Notes: a model not told the origin generated them from the sequence alone. A stretch of 17,937 nucleotides of DNA from QQUD01 sp039029915 (GCA_039029915.1 JBCCFD010000111.1:1-17937); one strand, 5' to 3'. Shown: positions 1 through 6,649, counted from the first letter of the stretch. Numbers and translations: made by a program.

Positions 1-404
1 CCCGAGTCGGTCACCGATGTCGTTGAAGCGAGAGAGGGCTTGATTGTAGCTGTCAAGGGCGGCGTCGAGCTCTTTACGAAACTGCTGGACATCGCCAATG
101 GCCTTCAGCACGTTGGCCTGCCCGAGTCGGTCACCGATGTCGTTGAAGCGAGAGAGGGCTTGATTGTAGCTGTCAAGGGCGGCGTCGCGGTCATCCCGAA
201 ACTGCTGGACATCGCCAATGGCCTTCAGCACGTTGGCCTGCCCGAGTCGGTCACCGATGTCGTTGAAGCGAGAGAGGGCTTGATTGTAGCTGTCAAGGGC
301 GGCGTCGAGCTCTTTACGAAACTGCTGGACATCGCCAATGGCCATAAGCACGTTGGCCTGCCCGAGTCGGTCACCGATGTCGTTGAAGCGAGAGAGGGCT
401 TGAT
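1..404. repeat. 120-bp tandem repeat (3 full copies plus a partial) coding for TPR units
   Basis: Copies start at 1, 121, 241 and 361; the fourth loses identity after about 404. Copies 1 and 2 differ only at five bases within 188-196, changing Lys-Glu-Leu to Asp-Asp-Arg on the coding (minus) strand. Copies 1 and 3 differ at two bases near 344-346, changing Lys to Met. Because 120 is a multiple of 3, unit gain or loss keeps the frame. The array probably continues beyond the window. Confidence 0.97.
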
Positions 405-1836
405 CAAAAAAATAAATAGCCTCATCCCATTCGGCCCGATAGTAGTGACGCCGCCCAGCGCGATGCCATATTTCGGCCTGCTGTTGAGGCAAAAGCTGAT
501 GTTCAGGCGCAAGCCCAATCTCTATAATGGCTTGCCAAGCCGTATGATTGAAATTGAAAGCGGCTTCAGCTTCAATTTTCTGCCAAATTTCAAATGCATT
601 CTCGGGATCAATAAAGAAATGATGGTAAAGAGAGTCAAGAATTTGATTATTTTCAACAAAATAGTCGCGAGCCCTTTTATGAAAATGTAAAAATTGTTCA
701 GGGCGTTCCTGCTGAAGATATCCCATCTGAACTTGCCTCACCAAATCGTGACAGGCCCACGCCTTGGGATTTACCCGCGGTCGAATAATGGATGCCCGGT
801 TCGAAAATGCCTGAAATTCATCGGAAGTCATGGATTGCCCTAAAATGGCTTCGAGGCTTTCGGCATGAAACCAGCGCAGCAAAGCTGCCCAGCGTACAGC
901 CTCTTTGTTTGCCCCCTCCAAGCGATTCAAGATGCGCCCTTGCACCCAATTGACTGCCTCGGCATGGGTCGTCAGCGAAGGGACATCAGTAGCCGTTAAT
1001 GTTCCTTCTGCATCCAGCCAAGCCTCTGCCGCCATGTTGGTAATCAATGGATGGCCGTGGGCTAATTTTTTATAAACCGCCTCCTGAAATGCCACATCTG
1101 TGACCCCCATACTGCTTAACAGCGCATCGCTGTCCCCCTCTGGCAGTGGCTCAAGCTCGCTATCAATCAACCCTTGCTGAAAAAGACGAATCTCATTGGT
1201 GTGACGAATAGGTTCCCGACTGGCAATCAGCACCCGAAGTGCTGGAACCCGTGATTTGGCCCGCCGCCAAAGCTGCCAGAACTGTTTTAATGTCTCGACG
1301 GCAATTTGATCCTGAAAAATATCATAATTATCGAGCAGGATGACAATTTTTGATTCACTGTTTAGCTGCTCAAAACAATTTAGCCACGCTTCAAAAATAG
1401 ACGTGTTGGCTTGATTTTCCATTTCCTGAACGGCTTTGGCTAAGTTGAGATTTATAGATTGGTTCCCCTGTTCCGCATTTTCCATCAATTGTTTGGCTTC
1501 GAACGCCACCTTTCGCTTCTTTAAGCTGTCTACGGCATCATGATAGTGGCTATAATACTGTTGTAGAGCATGCTCAGGGAGCTTTTGGCGCAGGGGCGTG
1601 TCAAAGAGGTCGTGAAAAAAGGCGCGAAGGTTGGCCGAATATTCCCCAACACCCAGCAAGGCGTACGACATTTCCGCCTCTCTACAGCGCTTTTCTTCCA
1701 GCCAGTCGAGTAAAGTTGATTTGCCAAAGCCTGAAAAACCGGTAAAAGCGAGTATCCAACCGCGATCATCTTCCCAAAGGCGATCAAATGCAGCAATAGC
1801 AGCCTCACGGTCTTTAAAATGGTCTAGGTTACGCAT
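1..1836 (-). CDS. STAND-type P-loop NTPase with C-terminal TPR repeats (3' end beyond window)
   Basis: The frame is open for 612 codons from ATG at 1836 to the left edge, so the C-terminus is missing. A Walker A loop (GFSGFGKS, residues 33-40) sits almost at the N-terminus. A Walker B (VILLDNYD, Asp about 169), a sensor-like LIASREP (about 205) and an HGHPL motif (about 261, resembling the GLPL motif of NB-ARC proteins) follow. From about residue 450 there are TPR-like repeats, the last ones nearly identical 40-residue units with QANVLKAIGDVQQFR and ALDSYNQAL cores. This is the layout of NLR-like STAND ATPases, in which repeats sense a ligand and the ATPase oligomerises. No effector domain precedes the P-loop, so the effector may be the small protein encoded 1 bp upstream. 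GGAG in the end of that gene serves as ribosome binding site. The ligand and role are unknown; defence or signalling is inference. Confidence 0.85.
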   Translation of the reverse strand, partial: MRNLDHFKDREAAIAAFDRLWEDDRGWILAFTGFSGFGKSTLLDWLEEKRCREAEMSYALLGVGEYSANLRAFFHDLFDTPLRQKLPEHALQQYYSHYHDAVDSLKKRKVAFEAKQLMENAEQGNQSINLNLAKAVQEMENQANTSIFEAWLNCFEQLNSESKIVILLDNYDIFQDQIAVETLKQFWQLWRRAKSRVPALRVLIASREPIRHTNEIRLFQQGLIDSELEPLPEGDSDALLSSMGVTDVAFQEAVYKKLAHGHPLITNMAAEAWLDAEGTLTATDVPSLTTHAEAVNWVQGRILNRLEGANKEAVRWAALLRWFHAESLEAILGQSMTSDEFQAFSNRASIIRPRVNPKAWACHDLVRQVQMGYLQQERPEQFLHFHKRARDYFVENNQILDSLYHHFFIDPENAFEIWQKIEAEAAFNFNHTAWQAIIEIGLAPEHQLLPQQQAEIWHRAGRRHYYRAEWDEAIYFFDQALSRFNDIGDRLGQANVLMAIGDVQQFRKELDAALDSYNQALSRFNDIGDRLGQANVLKAIGDVQQFRDDRDAALDSYNQALSRFNDIGDRLGQANVLKAIGDVQQFRKELDAALDSYNQALSRFNDIGDRLG

Positions 1837-1837
1837 G

Positions 1838-2254
1838 CTACTCCATTCTTTGTTTGCCGTGTGGTGAATCTTTCATTTTTTGTGCCATTTTGCCCCCTTT
1901 GCCACGCATAAACTGCTCCCCGCCAAAGGAACCAATCATCGTTTGAATGCGCTCATCTTTGTTTTCCTTAAGCTGTTTGTGTAACGCTTGTACAGCAGCC
2001 AAAATTTCATCATCTTGATCAAGCTTGGCTGCTGCTACTTCTTCTTGAAGAACGGCTTGCCTTGCATCAGAATCAGCGCGTGCTTCTACCTTTTCGATAG
2101 CGTCGGCAAGATCGCTTTGTGCGCCAAACTTGTGGATGATCAGAGTCTTTACACCTTGATAGGCATCGACGACCAATTGTGCCCCGACGTCAGTAGCTCC
2201 AACCGTAGCACCAGCCAAAATAGCAGCAATGATAGTAGTAGTAATTGGATCCAT
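1838..2254 (-). CDS. Small helical protein resembling RHIM-like/Bell-domain signalling proteins, partner of the STAND NTPase
   Basis: 138 aa. The N-terminus (MDPITTTIIAAILAGATVGA) is hydrophobic and small-residue rich, then comes a helical segment (VVDAYQGVKTLIIHKFG, residues 28-44), a charged helical or coiled region (50-100) and a basic tail. Near the end, IQTMIGSF (103-110) followed by Arg-Gly is placed like the short RHIM-like motif that ends related small proteins found beside STAND/NLR-like genes. I recognise the N-terminal pattern from that family by memory, not by a search. The gene ends 1 bp before the STAND ATG, so the two are almost certainly co-translated. It has a strong AGGAGG ribosome site. 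Inferred role: effector or adaptor activated by the NTPase, possibly membrane-acting. A plain hypothetical protein remains the alternative. Confidence 0.7.
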   Translation of the reverse strand: MDPITTTIIAAILAGATVGATDVGAQLVVDAYQGVKTLIIHKFGAQSDLADAIEKVEARADSDARQAVLQEEVAAAKLDQDDEILAAVQALHKQLKENKDERIQTMIGSFGGEQFMRGKGGKMAQKMKDSPHGKQRME

Positions 2255-2259
2255 GTTTC

Positions 2260-2265
2260 CCTCCT
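2260..2265 (-). promoter_or_regulatory. Shine-Dalgarno AGGAGG of the 138-aa gene
   Basis: On the minus strand AGGAGG lies 5 bp before the ATG at 2254. It is a perfect anti-16S match and fixes the start at MDPI. Confidence 0.8.
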
Positions 2266-2460
2266 GAGGAAAGGTGTTTTGTAGTTCAATCTAAAGATGA
2301 TAGAAAATTGAACGAACCGACTGTATCAACTTCATTTTACATGAAAAATGTGCATTCGTATATCGATAATTATAAGACATGTTGTCCTAATCCCACTTCA
2401 TTTACACTCAAAATGTAAACCAAAATACGCTGGATCGATTTTTGATCGTAATCGTTTTAA

Positions 2461-2499
2461 TCTGCGAATAGGTTGTTATTTATTGTATTTTTTCGCAGA
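2461..2499 (+). promoter_or_regulatory. Inverted repeat abutting the ribosome site of the EamA gene
   Basis: TCTGCGA (2461-2467) and TCGCAGA (2493-2499) are perfect 7-bp complements separated by 25 AT-rich bases. The right arm ends 1 bp before AGAAGG (2501-2506), the ribosome site of the transporter gene. It could be a repressor dyad or an mRNA hairpin limiting ribosome access. The rest of the 259-bp divergent spacer (2255-2513) is AT-rich, with no promoter I would defend. Confidence 0.4.
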
Positions 2500-2513
2500 C
2501 AGAAGGATTGTGA

Positions 2514-3443
2514 ATGAGTCGCCCCATTGGATTTTTGTATCTTATTTCATATGCTGTATTGATTTCATTAATTAGCGTGTTTACCCGTCAGATTAGCGGA
2601 TTAGATATGCAAACCATCGCTTTTTTTCGAGCCATTTTAGCGACTGGATTTATTTTGATTGTTGTCGTAATTAAAAAAGAGTGGCAAGTGTTCCGTCTTC
2701 GTTATGTGGGAAGAACCTTGATTGTGAGCGTGGCTTACTGTGCCATGACGGTGCTTTTTATTGGGGCATTTATGCACACCACCGTGGCCAACGCAATTTT
2801 TTTGACGTATATCGCGCCATGCATCTCAGTCGTTTATTCAAAGCTATTTTTAAAGGAAGCGATACCTACCAAATCGCTCTACAATTTAATTTTTTCGGTT
2901 GCTGGATTATTTTTGATTGCGGGATTTAGCTCGTTCTCAATTGAATCTAATTTATTCTTAGGGAACATGATGGCGCTAGGGGCCGGGGTAACTTATGCAA
3001 TTTTAATGATTGCCTCAAAGTCTTTAACGAAACTTGTACCTAATAGCTATATTGCCTTTTGGCAACAATTTTTTAGCTTTTTACTTTTGCTACCATTGGC
3101 AACTGTCAGTTCAGCTAGCCAGATTATCATCAATATAACGCCATTATTGGGACTGGGAATTTTGTGCACGGGATTAGCTTATCTCTTTTTTAATCAAGGG
3201 ATGCGCTATCTGGCAACGTCACAGGCGTTGATTATTACCTCACTTGAGCCAGTATTAGCGATTGGGGTAGCGGCCGTATTTCTAAATGAAGTGCCTTCAT
3301 TGTGGGCGATTTTGGGAATTCTCTTTGTGCTGTTTGGGGTATTACAAATTGCGTTACCAAGTCAACCATTGGCTAAATTACCCCAACTTGAAAATTTACC
3401 TAACGTATTGTCTTCAAATGAAATGATGTCAGACCGCATTTAA
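2514..3443 (+). CDS. EamA/DMT-family transporter
   Basis: 309 aa, about ten hydrophobic helices in two halves of five, the usual size and layout of drug/metabolite transporters (two EamA domains). First half: FLYLISYAVLISLISVFTRQ, then a helix pair around residues 65-100. Second half: NMMALGAGVTYAILMIASKS to LWAILGILFVLFGVLQ. The motif FLNEVPSLWAILGILFVLFG near the C-terminus is typical of the second EamA domain, and PLLGLGILCTGLAYLFFNQG precedes it. AGAAGG at 2501-2506, 7 bp before ATG, supports the start. It stands alone, divergent from the STAND pair and convergent with the paa operon. The substrate cannot be told from sequence. The gene is visibly more AT-rich than the paa genes and has no ACGGCCGT site. 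Confidence 0.9.
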   Translation: MSRPIGFLYLISYAVLISLISVFTRQISGLDMQTIAFFRAILATGFILIVVVIKKEWQVFRLRYVGRTLIVSVAYCAMTVLFIGAFMHTTVANAIFLTYIAPCISVVYSKLFLKEAIPTKSLYNLIFSVAGLFLIAGFSSFSIESNLFLGNMMALGAGVTYAILMIASKSLTKLVPNSYIAFWQQFFSFLLLLPLATVSSASQIIINITPLLGLGILCTGLAYLFFNQGMRYLATSQALIITSLEPVLAIGVAAVFLNEVPSLWAILGILFVLFGVLQIALPSQPLAKLPQLENLPNVLSSNEMMSDRI

Positions 3444-3469
3444 TTGAGGGGTGTACATACCCATAACCA

Positions 3470-3489
3470 CCGCTGGATTAATCCACCGG
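3470..3489. repeat. 20-bp near-perfect palindrome downstream of the EamA gene
   Basis: The core TGGATTAATCCA is a perfect 12-bp palindrome. With flanks, nine of ten pairs of the 20-bp dyad match. It lies 27 bp after the EamA stop codon. Confidence 0.7.
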
Positions 3490-3500
3490 TTAGCGACGGA

Positions 3501-3582
3501 AACCTGCTCAAACAGGTTAGTATTACCCAGGTTCAGGCTAACCCAACATGATTGATCATGTATCACCGCCTAGCTGGGTAAT
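3501..3582. other. Nested hairpins in the convergent spacer, possible structured RNA or terminator
   Basis: AACCTG/CAGGTT (3501-3506 and 3513-3518) can form a 6-bp stem with a 6-base loop. ATTACCCAG (3522-3530) is the exact complement of CTGGGTAAT (3574-3582), enclosing a second hairpin ACATGAT-TG-ATCATGT (3546-3561). GGTTAG (3488 and 3515) can also pair with CTAACC (3538-3543), so alternative folds exist. No T-run follows, so this is not a textbook intrinsic terminator. Confidence 0.45.
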
Positions 3583-3606
3583 TCATTCCTAAGTATAGAT
3601 AGATGT

Positions 3607-3705
3607 AAGGGCTAGGTTTTCCAGCCCTTGCGGTGGCAAATGAGGTGGTGACTGAGGGCTTCGTCAACCCTAAGTTGAGGTTCATTATTTGTGATAGACA
3701 GCCCT
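3607..3705. other. Paired AGGGCT/AGCCCT hairpins at the end of the paa operon
   Basis: AAGGGCT (3607-3613) with AGCCCTT (3623-3629) makes a 7-bp stem around a TTTT-containing loop. AGGGCT (3655-3660) with AGCCCT (3700-3705) makes a second, outer stem enclosing TCAAC/GTTGA. The second stem ends directly at the paaD stop codon. The four arms are interchangeable. The position between convergent genes fits a bidirectional end-of-transcript structure, but there is no U-tract. Confidence 0.4.
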
Positions 3706-4200
3706 TTAGAGCGGTTTAAACTGCTCAAACGGCTCTTGGCAACTGTTGCAATACCAGATGGCTCGGCAAAGTGTCGAGCCAAAGCTGTTTTTAAGCGTGG
3801 TGTTTTTTGATTCGCAGCGAGGGCAAGTGACAACATCAAAAAAGGTCATCACAAGATTGCCCCCGTGTCGGTTTGGAGGCTGGAGACCAAAATGCTTTAG
3901 CTTTTGTCTGCCCTCGTCTGAAATCCAATCGCTTGTCCAAGGTGGGTTGAACTGCTTGTGGACAATCACCTCGACGTCATCCAAAGCGATGATGGCTTCA
4001 TGGATAAGTGTTTCCATTTCAACCAGCGCAGGACAGCCAGAAAAGGTAGGGGTTAGGGTCACTTCAACACGGCCGTTTCCCATCTCTACATCCCGGATGA
4101 TGCCCATCTCGAGGAGCGAAATAACGGGGATTTCGGGGTCCATAACGGTTTCAAGGGCGGTTAGAACGGTTTCTTTTGTAATTTCTGTTTTTTCAGTCAT
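3706..4200 (-). CDS. paaD: 1,2-phenylacetyl-CoA epoxidase accessory subunit PaaD
   Basis: 164 aa from ATG at 4200. A TTG 21 bp upstream would extend it, but the ATG opens the normal PaaD N-terminus (MTEKTEITKETVLTALETV). The N-terminal MIP18/DUF59 domain (about 8-85) has DPEIPVISLLEMGI and TPTFSGCPA. The C-terminus holds a Zn-ribbon-like set of cysteines: CPRC (126-129), Cys145 and CNSC (151-154), as in PaaD. PaaD is needed for epoxidase activity, probably for metal or Fe-S maturation. Last gene of the paa run, after paaC. No Shine-Dalgarno is visible before the ATG; the bases there are the AACNNNN heptad array instead. Confidence 0.93.
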   Translation of the reverse strand: MTEKTEITKETVLTALETVMDPEIPVISLLEMGIIRDVEMGNGRVEVTLTPTFSGCPALVEMETLIHEAIIALDDVEVIVHKQFNPPWTSDWISDEGRQKLKHFGLQPPNRHGGNLVMTFFDVVTCPRCESKNTTLKNSFGSTLCRAIWYCNSCQEPFEQFKPL

Positions 4201-4209
4201 AAAATAATT

Positions 4210-4288
4210 ACCAAATAACAATCAACAAATAACATTCAACAGTCAACTCATTTAAAACACACTTAATACCAATCACCAATCATGACTC
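4210..4288. repeat. Heptad tandem repeats (AACAATC type) between paaC and paaD
   Basis: In strict 7-bp register from 4210: ACCAAAT, AACAATC, AACAAAT, AACATTC, AACAGTC, AACTCAT. From 4268: ACCAATC, ACCAATC, ATGACTC. This fills nearly all of the spacer and comes within 10 bp of the paaD start codon. Confidence 0.75.
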
Positions 4289-4295
4289 ATTATCC

Positions 4296-5048
4296 TCACC
4301 ACTCCGCCTGTGGGTCCCAACGGGCCACTTTTTGCATGTCGGCAAGCAAATCCTCCAGATGAGGCGTGTGCTGCGATCGTGGGGCTAGAACAGGCGCAGT
4401 ATTAGGAATGGACAGTTCTGAGGTTTCAAGGTGAGGCAAAACGATTTGCTCCCATTTTTCTTTGAGAAGCGAGACGTTTGGAAAATAACCAGCCTCAATA
4501 AGCTGCTCTTCGCCGGGCATTGGATTAAACAGTTGTGCCGTATAAGGCCAAAGCGTATCGAGGGCGTCTTGCATACGGCCGTTTGATTCAATTGTGCCTA
4601 TGCCTAACCGCTCAACCCAGACGTGAGTATGGCGCAAATGGTACATTTCTTCCCCTCTAAACTTAGCGACGGCGTCGGCAAGCGGTTGATACAAGGATGT
4701 AGAAACGGCCGTTAATAGCACGTGTTCATAGGTATCGAACAAATATTGCCGCAGCATCGTAAAGGCCCAATCACCGCGCGGTAATTCAACGAGCTGTGCA
4801 TTTAAGAAGGCGTCAGCATCGCGGAAAAAAGCCATCCGATCAGGAGTTGTGCCCGTTAAGGCTTCTACTAAGCCATAAATGACCGTGGCGTGACCCAACT
4901 CATCTTGTGAGATGTTAGACAGGGCGATATCTTCTTCCAAAATTGGCCCATACCCCGTCCACTCCGAATCACGATGGGCTAGAATCAACTCGTCATCTGC
5001 TAGGGCGGTCAGGCGATTGATTAACAGTTGTTTTAGTTGCTCATTCAT
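4296..5048 (-). CDS. paaC: 1,2-phenylacetyl-CoA epoxidase structural subunit PaaC
   Basis: 250 aa from ATG at 5048. The frame is open further upstream, but those residues are paaB read in another frame, and MNEQLKQLLINRLTALADDE matches the normal PaaC N-terminus. Ferritin-like helical bundle with LAHRDSEWTGYGPILEEDIALSN and ISQDELGHA (early third), RYLFDTYEH-like and FRGEEMYHLRH-like helices further on. PaaC is the non-catalytic partner of PaaA in the (AC)2 core. The ATG overlaps the paaB 3' end by 8 bp (ATGAATGA), so translation is coupled. AAAGG 5 bp upstream may assist. Contains two ACGGCCGT sites (4575, 4705). Confidence 0.95.
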   Translation of the reverse strand: MNEQLKQLLINRLTALADDELILAHRDSEWTGYGPILEEDIALSNISQDELGHATVIYGLVEALTGTTPDRMAFFRDADAFLNAQLVELPRGDWAFTMLRQYLFDTYEHVLLTAVSTSLYQPLADAVAKFRGEEMYHLRHTHVWVERLGIGTIESNGRMQDALDTLWPYTAQLFNPMPGEEQLIEAGYFPNVSLLKEKWEQIVLPHLETSELSIPNTAPVLAPRSQHTPHLEDLLADMQKVARWDPQAEW

Positions 5049-5577
5049 AGTTGCCTTTTTGAATCTTCTCGACTGCGCCACCGTATTTCGACTGCTTTTT
5101 GTAGCTTTTGGTTTTTGCAGGCGCAAACCATGCTTCCTCAATGCCAGCTTCACTCTTCACAACAGCAGATTCTGGGAAAATCCACCAGGCAAGGTCTTGA
5201 TCGGTGCCAAATTGGTTGATCGCCTCTAGCAGTGCATTTTCAGGTGAGGTCGCGTCGACTTGTCCGATATGATCCATAAAAACCATTCTGCGCCGATTGC
5301 CAAACTTGCGGAAAATGCAGTAAGAAACGGCCGTTTGGCCAGCATCTTCCATTTTTTCTAAGGGCTTATGCTCAAGCTCTTCCCGCGTTTTGGAAAAAAT
5401 CTGCTCGGTTAAAACTACCCACAAACTAACCGCCGACGGTCGACGAACGTAGACATTTCGCGCGTTTAGCAAAGCGTGCTCTGGGTCAGCTGCATGAATT
5501 GACCCCACCGATTGATGGGGCTTTCTGTCAGAATCTTTTTTAAATACCTCCCAGCGAGGCCACTGATTATCAATCAT
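5041..5577 (-). CDS. paaB: Two-domain PaaB, phenylacetyl-CoA epoxidase subunit
   Basis: 178 aa, about twice the usual PaaB length (around 95 aa). Two PaaB-like units are visible. Unit 1 (about 8-62) runs from WEVFKK through VGSIHAADPEHALLNAR to VVLTEQIF. Unit 2 (about 85-140) runs from YCIFRKF through IGQVDATSPENALLEAI to WWIFPESAVV. The aligned core (hydrophobic-Gly, Ala-x-x-Pro-Glu-x-Ala-Leu-Leu) recurs in both. PaaB bridges PaaAC dimers in the epoxidase; a fused pair could replace a PaaB dimer (inference). A basic C-terminal tail follows (155-178). No Shine-Dalgarno is visible before the ATG, only a heptad array. Overlaps paaC by 8 bp. Confidence 0.88.
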   Translation of the reverse strand: MIDNQWPRWEVFKKDSDRKPHQSVGSIHAADPEHALLNARNVYVRRPSAVSLWVVLTEQIFSKTREELEHKPLEKMEDAGQTAVSYCIFRKFGNRRRMVFMDHIGQVDATSPENALLEAINQFGTDQDLAWWIFPESAVVKSEAGIEEAWFAPAKTKSYKKQSKYGGAVEKIQKGNYE

Positions 5578-5585
5578 AATTTAAA

Positions 5586-5613
5586 GGATGAAGGATGAGG
5601 GATGAAGGCAAAA
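5586..5613. repeat. Heptad tandem repeats (GGATGAA type) between paaA and paaB
   Basis: GGATGAA, GGATGAG, GGATGAA, GGCAAAA in register from 5586. The array starts 8 bp upstream of the paaB start codon. Confidence 0.75.
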
Positions 5614-5641
5614 GATAGCTGCCTGTATACCCGTCCTTTCA

Positions 5642-6610
5642 TTAGTAATTTTCTGCCGTTTGCCTTCTGTCTTCTGCCTTCCTACTGGCATACCCATTGA
5701 GTGCTTCACGCACCCATTTCCCATCTGCATGAGCCTTAGCGCGTACACCAAGTCGCTCAGCATTGCAGGGGCCGTTGCCCCGCACTACCTGCCAAAACTC
5801 ATCCCAGTCGATCGGGCCATGCACCCACTGTTTTGTTTCTTCATCAAACCGTAAATCTGGATCAGGAATGGTTAAACCTGCCTCAAGCAGCTCTGGGGCG
5901 GTGTCGGCGATAAACTCTTGACGGACCTCGTCATTGGTCTTTGTTTTAATACCCCAACGCACCAGCTGTGGCGTATTGGGAGAATCGGAATCATGCGGGC
6001 CAAGCATCATCACAGAGGGCCACCAGTATCGATTGAGCGAATCTTGCATCATTTTTCGCTGTTTTGGTGTTCCCGATGCATATTTAATGACCATTTCTCG
6101 GCCCTGACGATGATGGAACGCTTCCTCAGTACAAATCCGCATCATGGCGCGTGAGTAGGGGCCATAGGAACAATGTGAAAGCATCATTTGATTTTTAATA
6201 GCTGCCCCGTCGACAAGCCAGCCAATAATAGCTACATCTGCCCAGCTATCTGAAGGGTAGTTGAAGATACTTGAATATTTGGCTTTGCCCGTTAAGAAGG
6301 AGTCCATCATCTCTTCACGAGTGGCACCTAATGTTTCGGCAGCGTGGTAAAGATATTGCCCGTGTCCCGCTTCGTCTTGTACTTTGGCAATTAAAACCAT
6401 TTTCCGTCGCAGACTTGGCGCATGAGGGATCCATTTCCCTTCTGGCAACATGCCGATGTACTCGCTGTGAGCGTGTTGCGAGATCATTCGAATCAACTGC
6501 TTTCGATACGCTTCTGGCATCCAATCACCGGGTTCGATCTTTTCTCCTCGCGCGATGCGAGCCTCAAATTCGGCCGTTTTTTGCTCGTGTAAATCAGTGG
6601 TTTGATTCAT
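5642..6610 (-). CDS. paaA: 1,2-phenylacetyl-CoA epoxidase catalytic subunit PaaA
   Basis: 322 aa. Di-iron monooxygenase subunit that epoxidises the ring of phenylacetyl-CoA with O2. Candidate iron ligands: Glu50 (HSEYIGML), Glu80 and His83 (QDEAGHGQYLYH), Glu163 and His166 (CTEEAFHHRQGREM). Conserved stretches GEKIEPGDWMPEAYR, KYSSIFNYPSDSWADV and GPIDWDEFWQVVRGNGPCN fit PaaA closely. AAGGA 7 bp before the ATG supports the start. The last 15 or so residues (ASRKAEDRRQTAENY) are charged and unlike the enzyme core; they are encoded by a heptad repeat at 5650-5684, so the tail is probably repeat-derived. First of the paaABCD genes in transcription order. Confidence 0.97.
   Translation of the reverse strand: MNQTTDLHEQKTAEFEARIARGEKIEPGDWMPEAYRKQLIRMISQHAHSEYIGMLPEGKWIPHAPSLRRKMVLIAKVQDEAGHGQYLYHAAETLGATREEMMDSFLTGKAKYSSIFNYPSDSWADVAIIGWLVDGAAIKNQMMLSHCSYGPYSRAMMRICTEEAFHHRQGREMVIKYASGTPKQRKMMQDSLNRYWWPSVMMLGPHDSDSPNTPQLVRWGIKTKTNDEVRQEFIADTAPELLEAGLTIPDPDLRFDEETKQWVHGPIDWDEFWQVVRGNGPCNAERLGVRAKAHADGKWVREALNGYASRKAEDRRQTAENY
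5650..5684. repeat. Heptad repeats (CTTCTGC type) inside the paaA 3' end
   Basis: TTTCTGC, CGTTTGC, CTTCTGT, CTTCTGC, CTTCCTA in 7-bp register. They lie within the coding region and specify the Arg/Glu/Gln-rich PaaA tail. Confidence 0.7.
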
Positions 6611-6649
6611 TGGTTATTCCTTCGGAAGTAAAAAGAATGATACATTGCG

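Noticed and set aside
225..518. 97-aa minus-strand frame in the repeat region
   Set aside because: A different frame of the same repeats; it conflicts with the STAND gene reading frame.
40..690. 216-aa plus-strand open frame with three repeated segments
   Set aside because: It is the antisense of the TPR repeat array. The minus-strand frame is open through the whole window part, has a P-loop, Walker B and TPR features and a ribosome site; the plus frame has none.
1530..1808. 92-aa minus-strand frame
   Set aside because: Alternate frame inside the STAND NTPase P-loop region; no features of its own.
3531..3545. T-arm-like GGTTCAGGCTAACC suggesting a tRNA
   Set aside because: No acceptor stem, D-arm or anticodon arm can be placed around it.
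3607..3629. Intrinsic terminator call for the AAGGGCT hairpin
   Set aside because: The stem is good, but no T-run follows on either strand, so it is recorded only as a structure.
4201..4221. TTG start seven codons upstream of the PaaD ATG
   Set aside because: It translates heptad-repeat sequence and lacks a ribosome site.
5049..5153. 35-residue N-terminal extension of PaaC
   Set aside because: It lies wholly within paaB in another frame, and the family N-terminus begins at MNEQ.
5581..5763. 60-aa minus-strand frame ending in HPSSFIL
   Set aside because: Built from heptad repeats and the paaA 3' end in another frame; a common type of false gene call in repeat-rich spacers.
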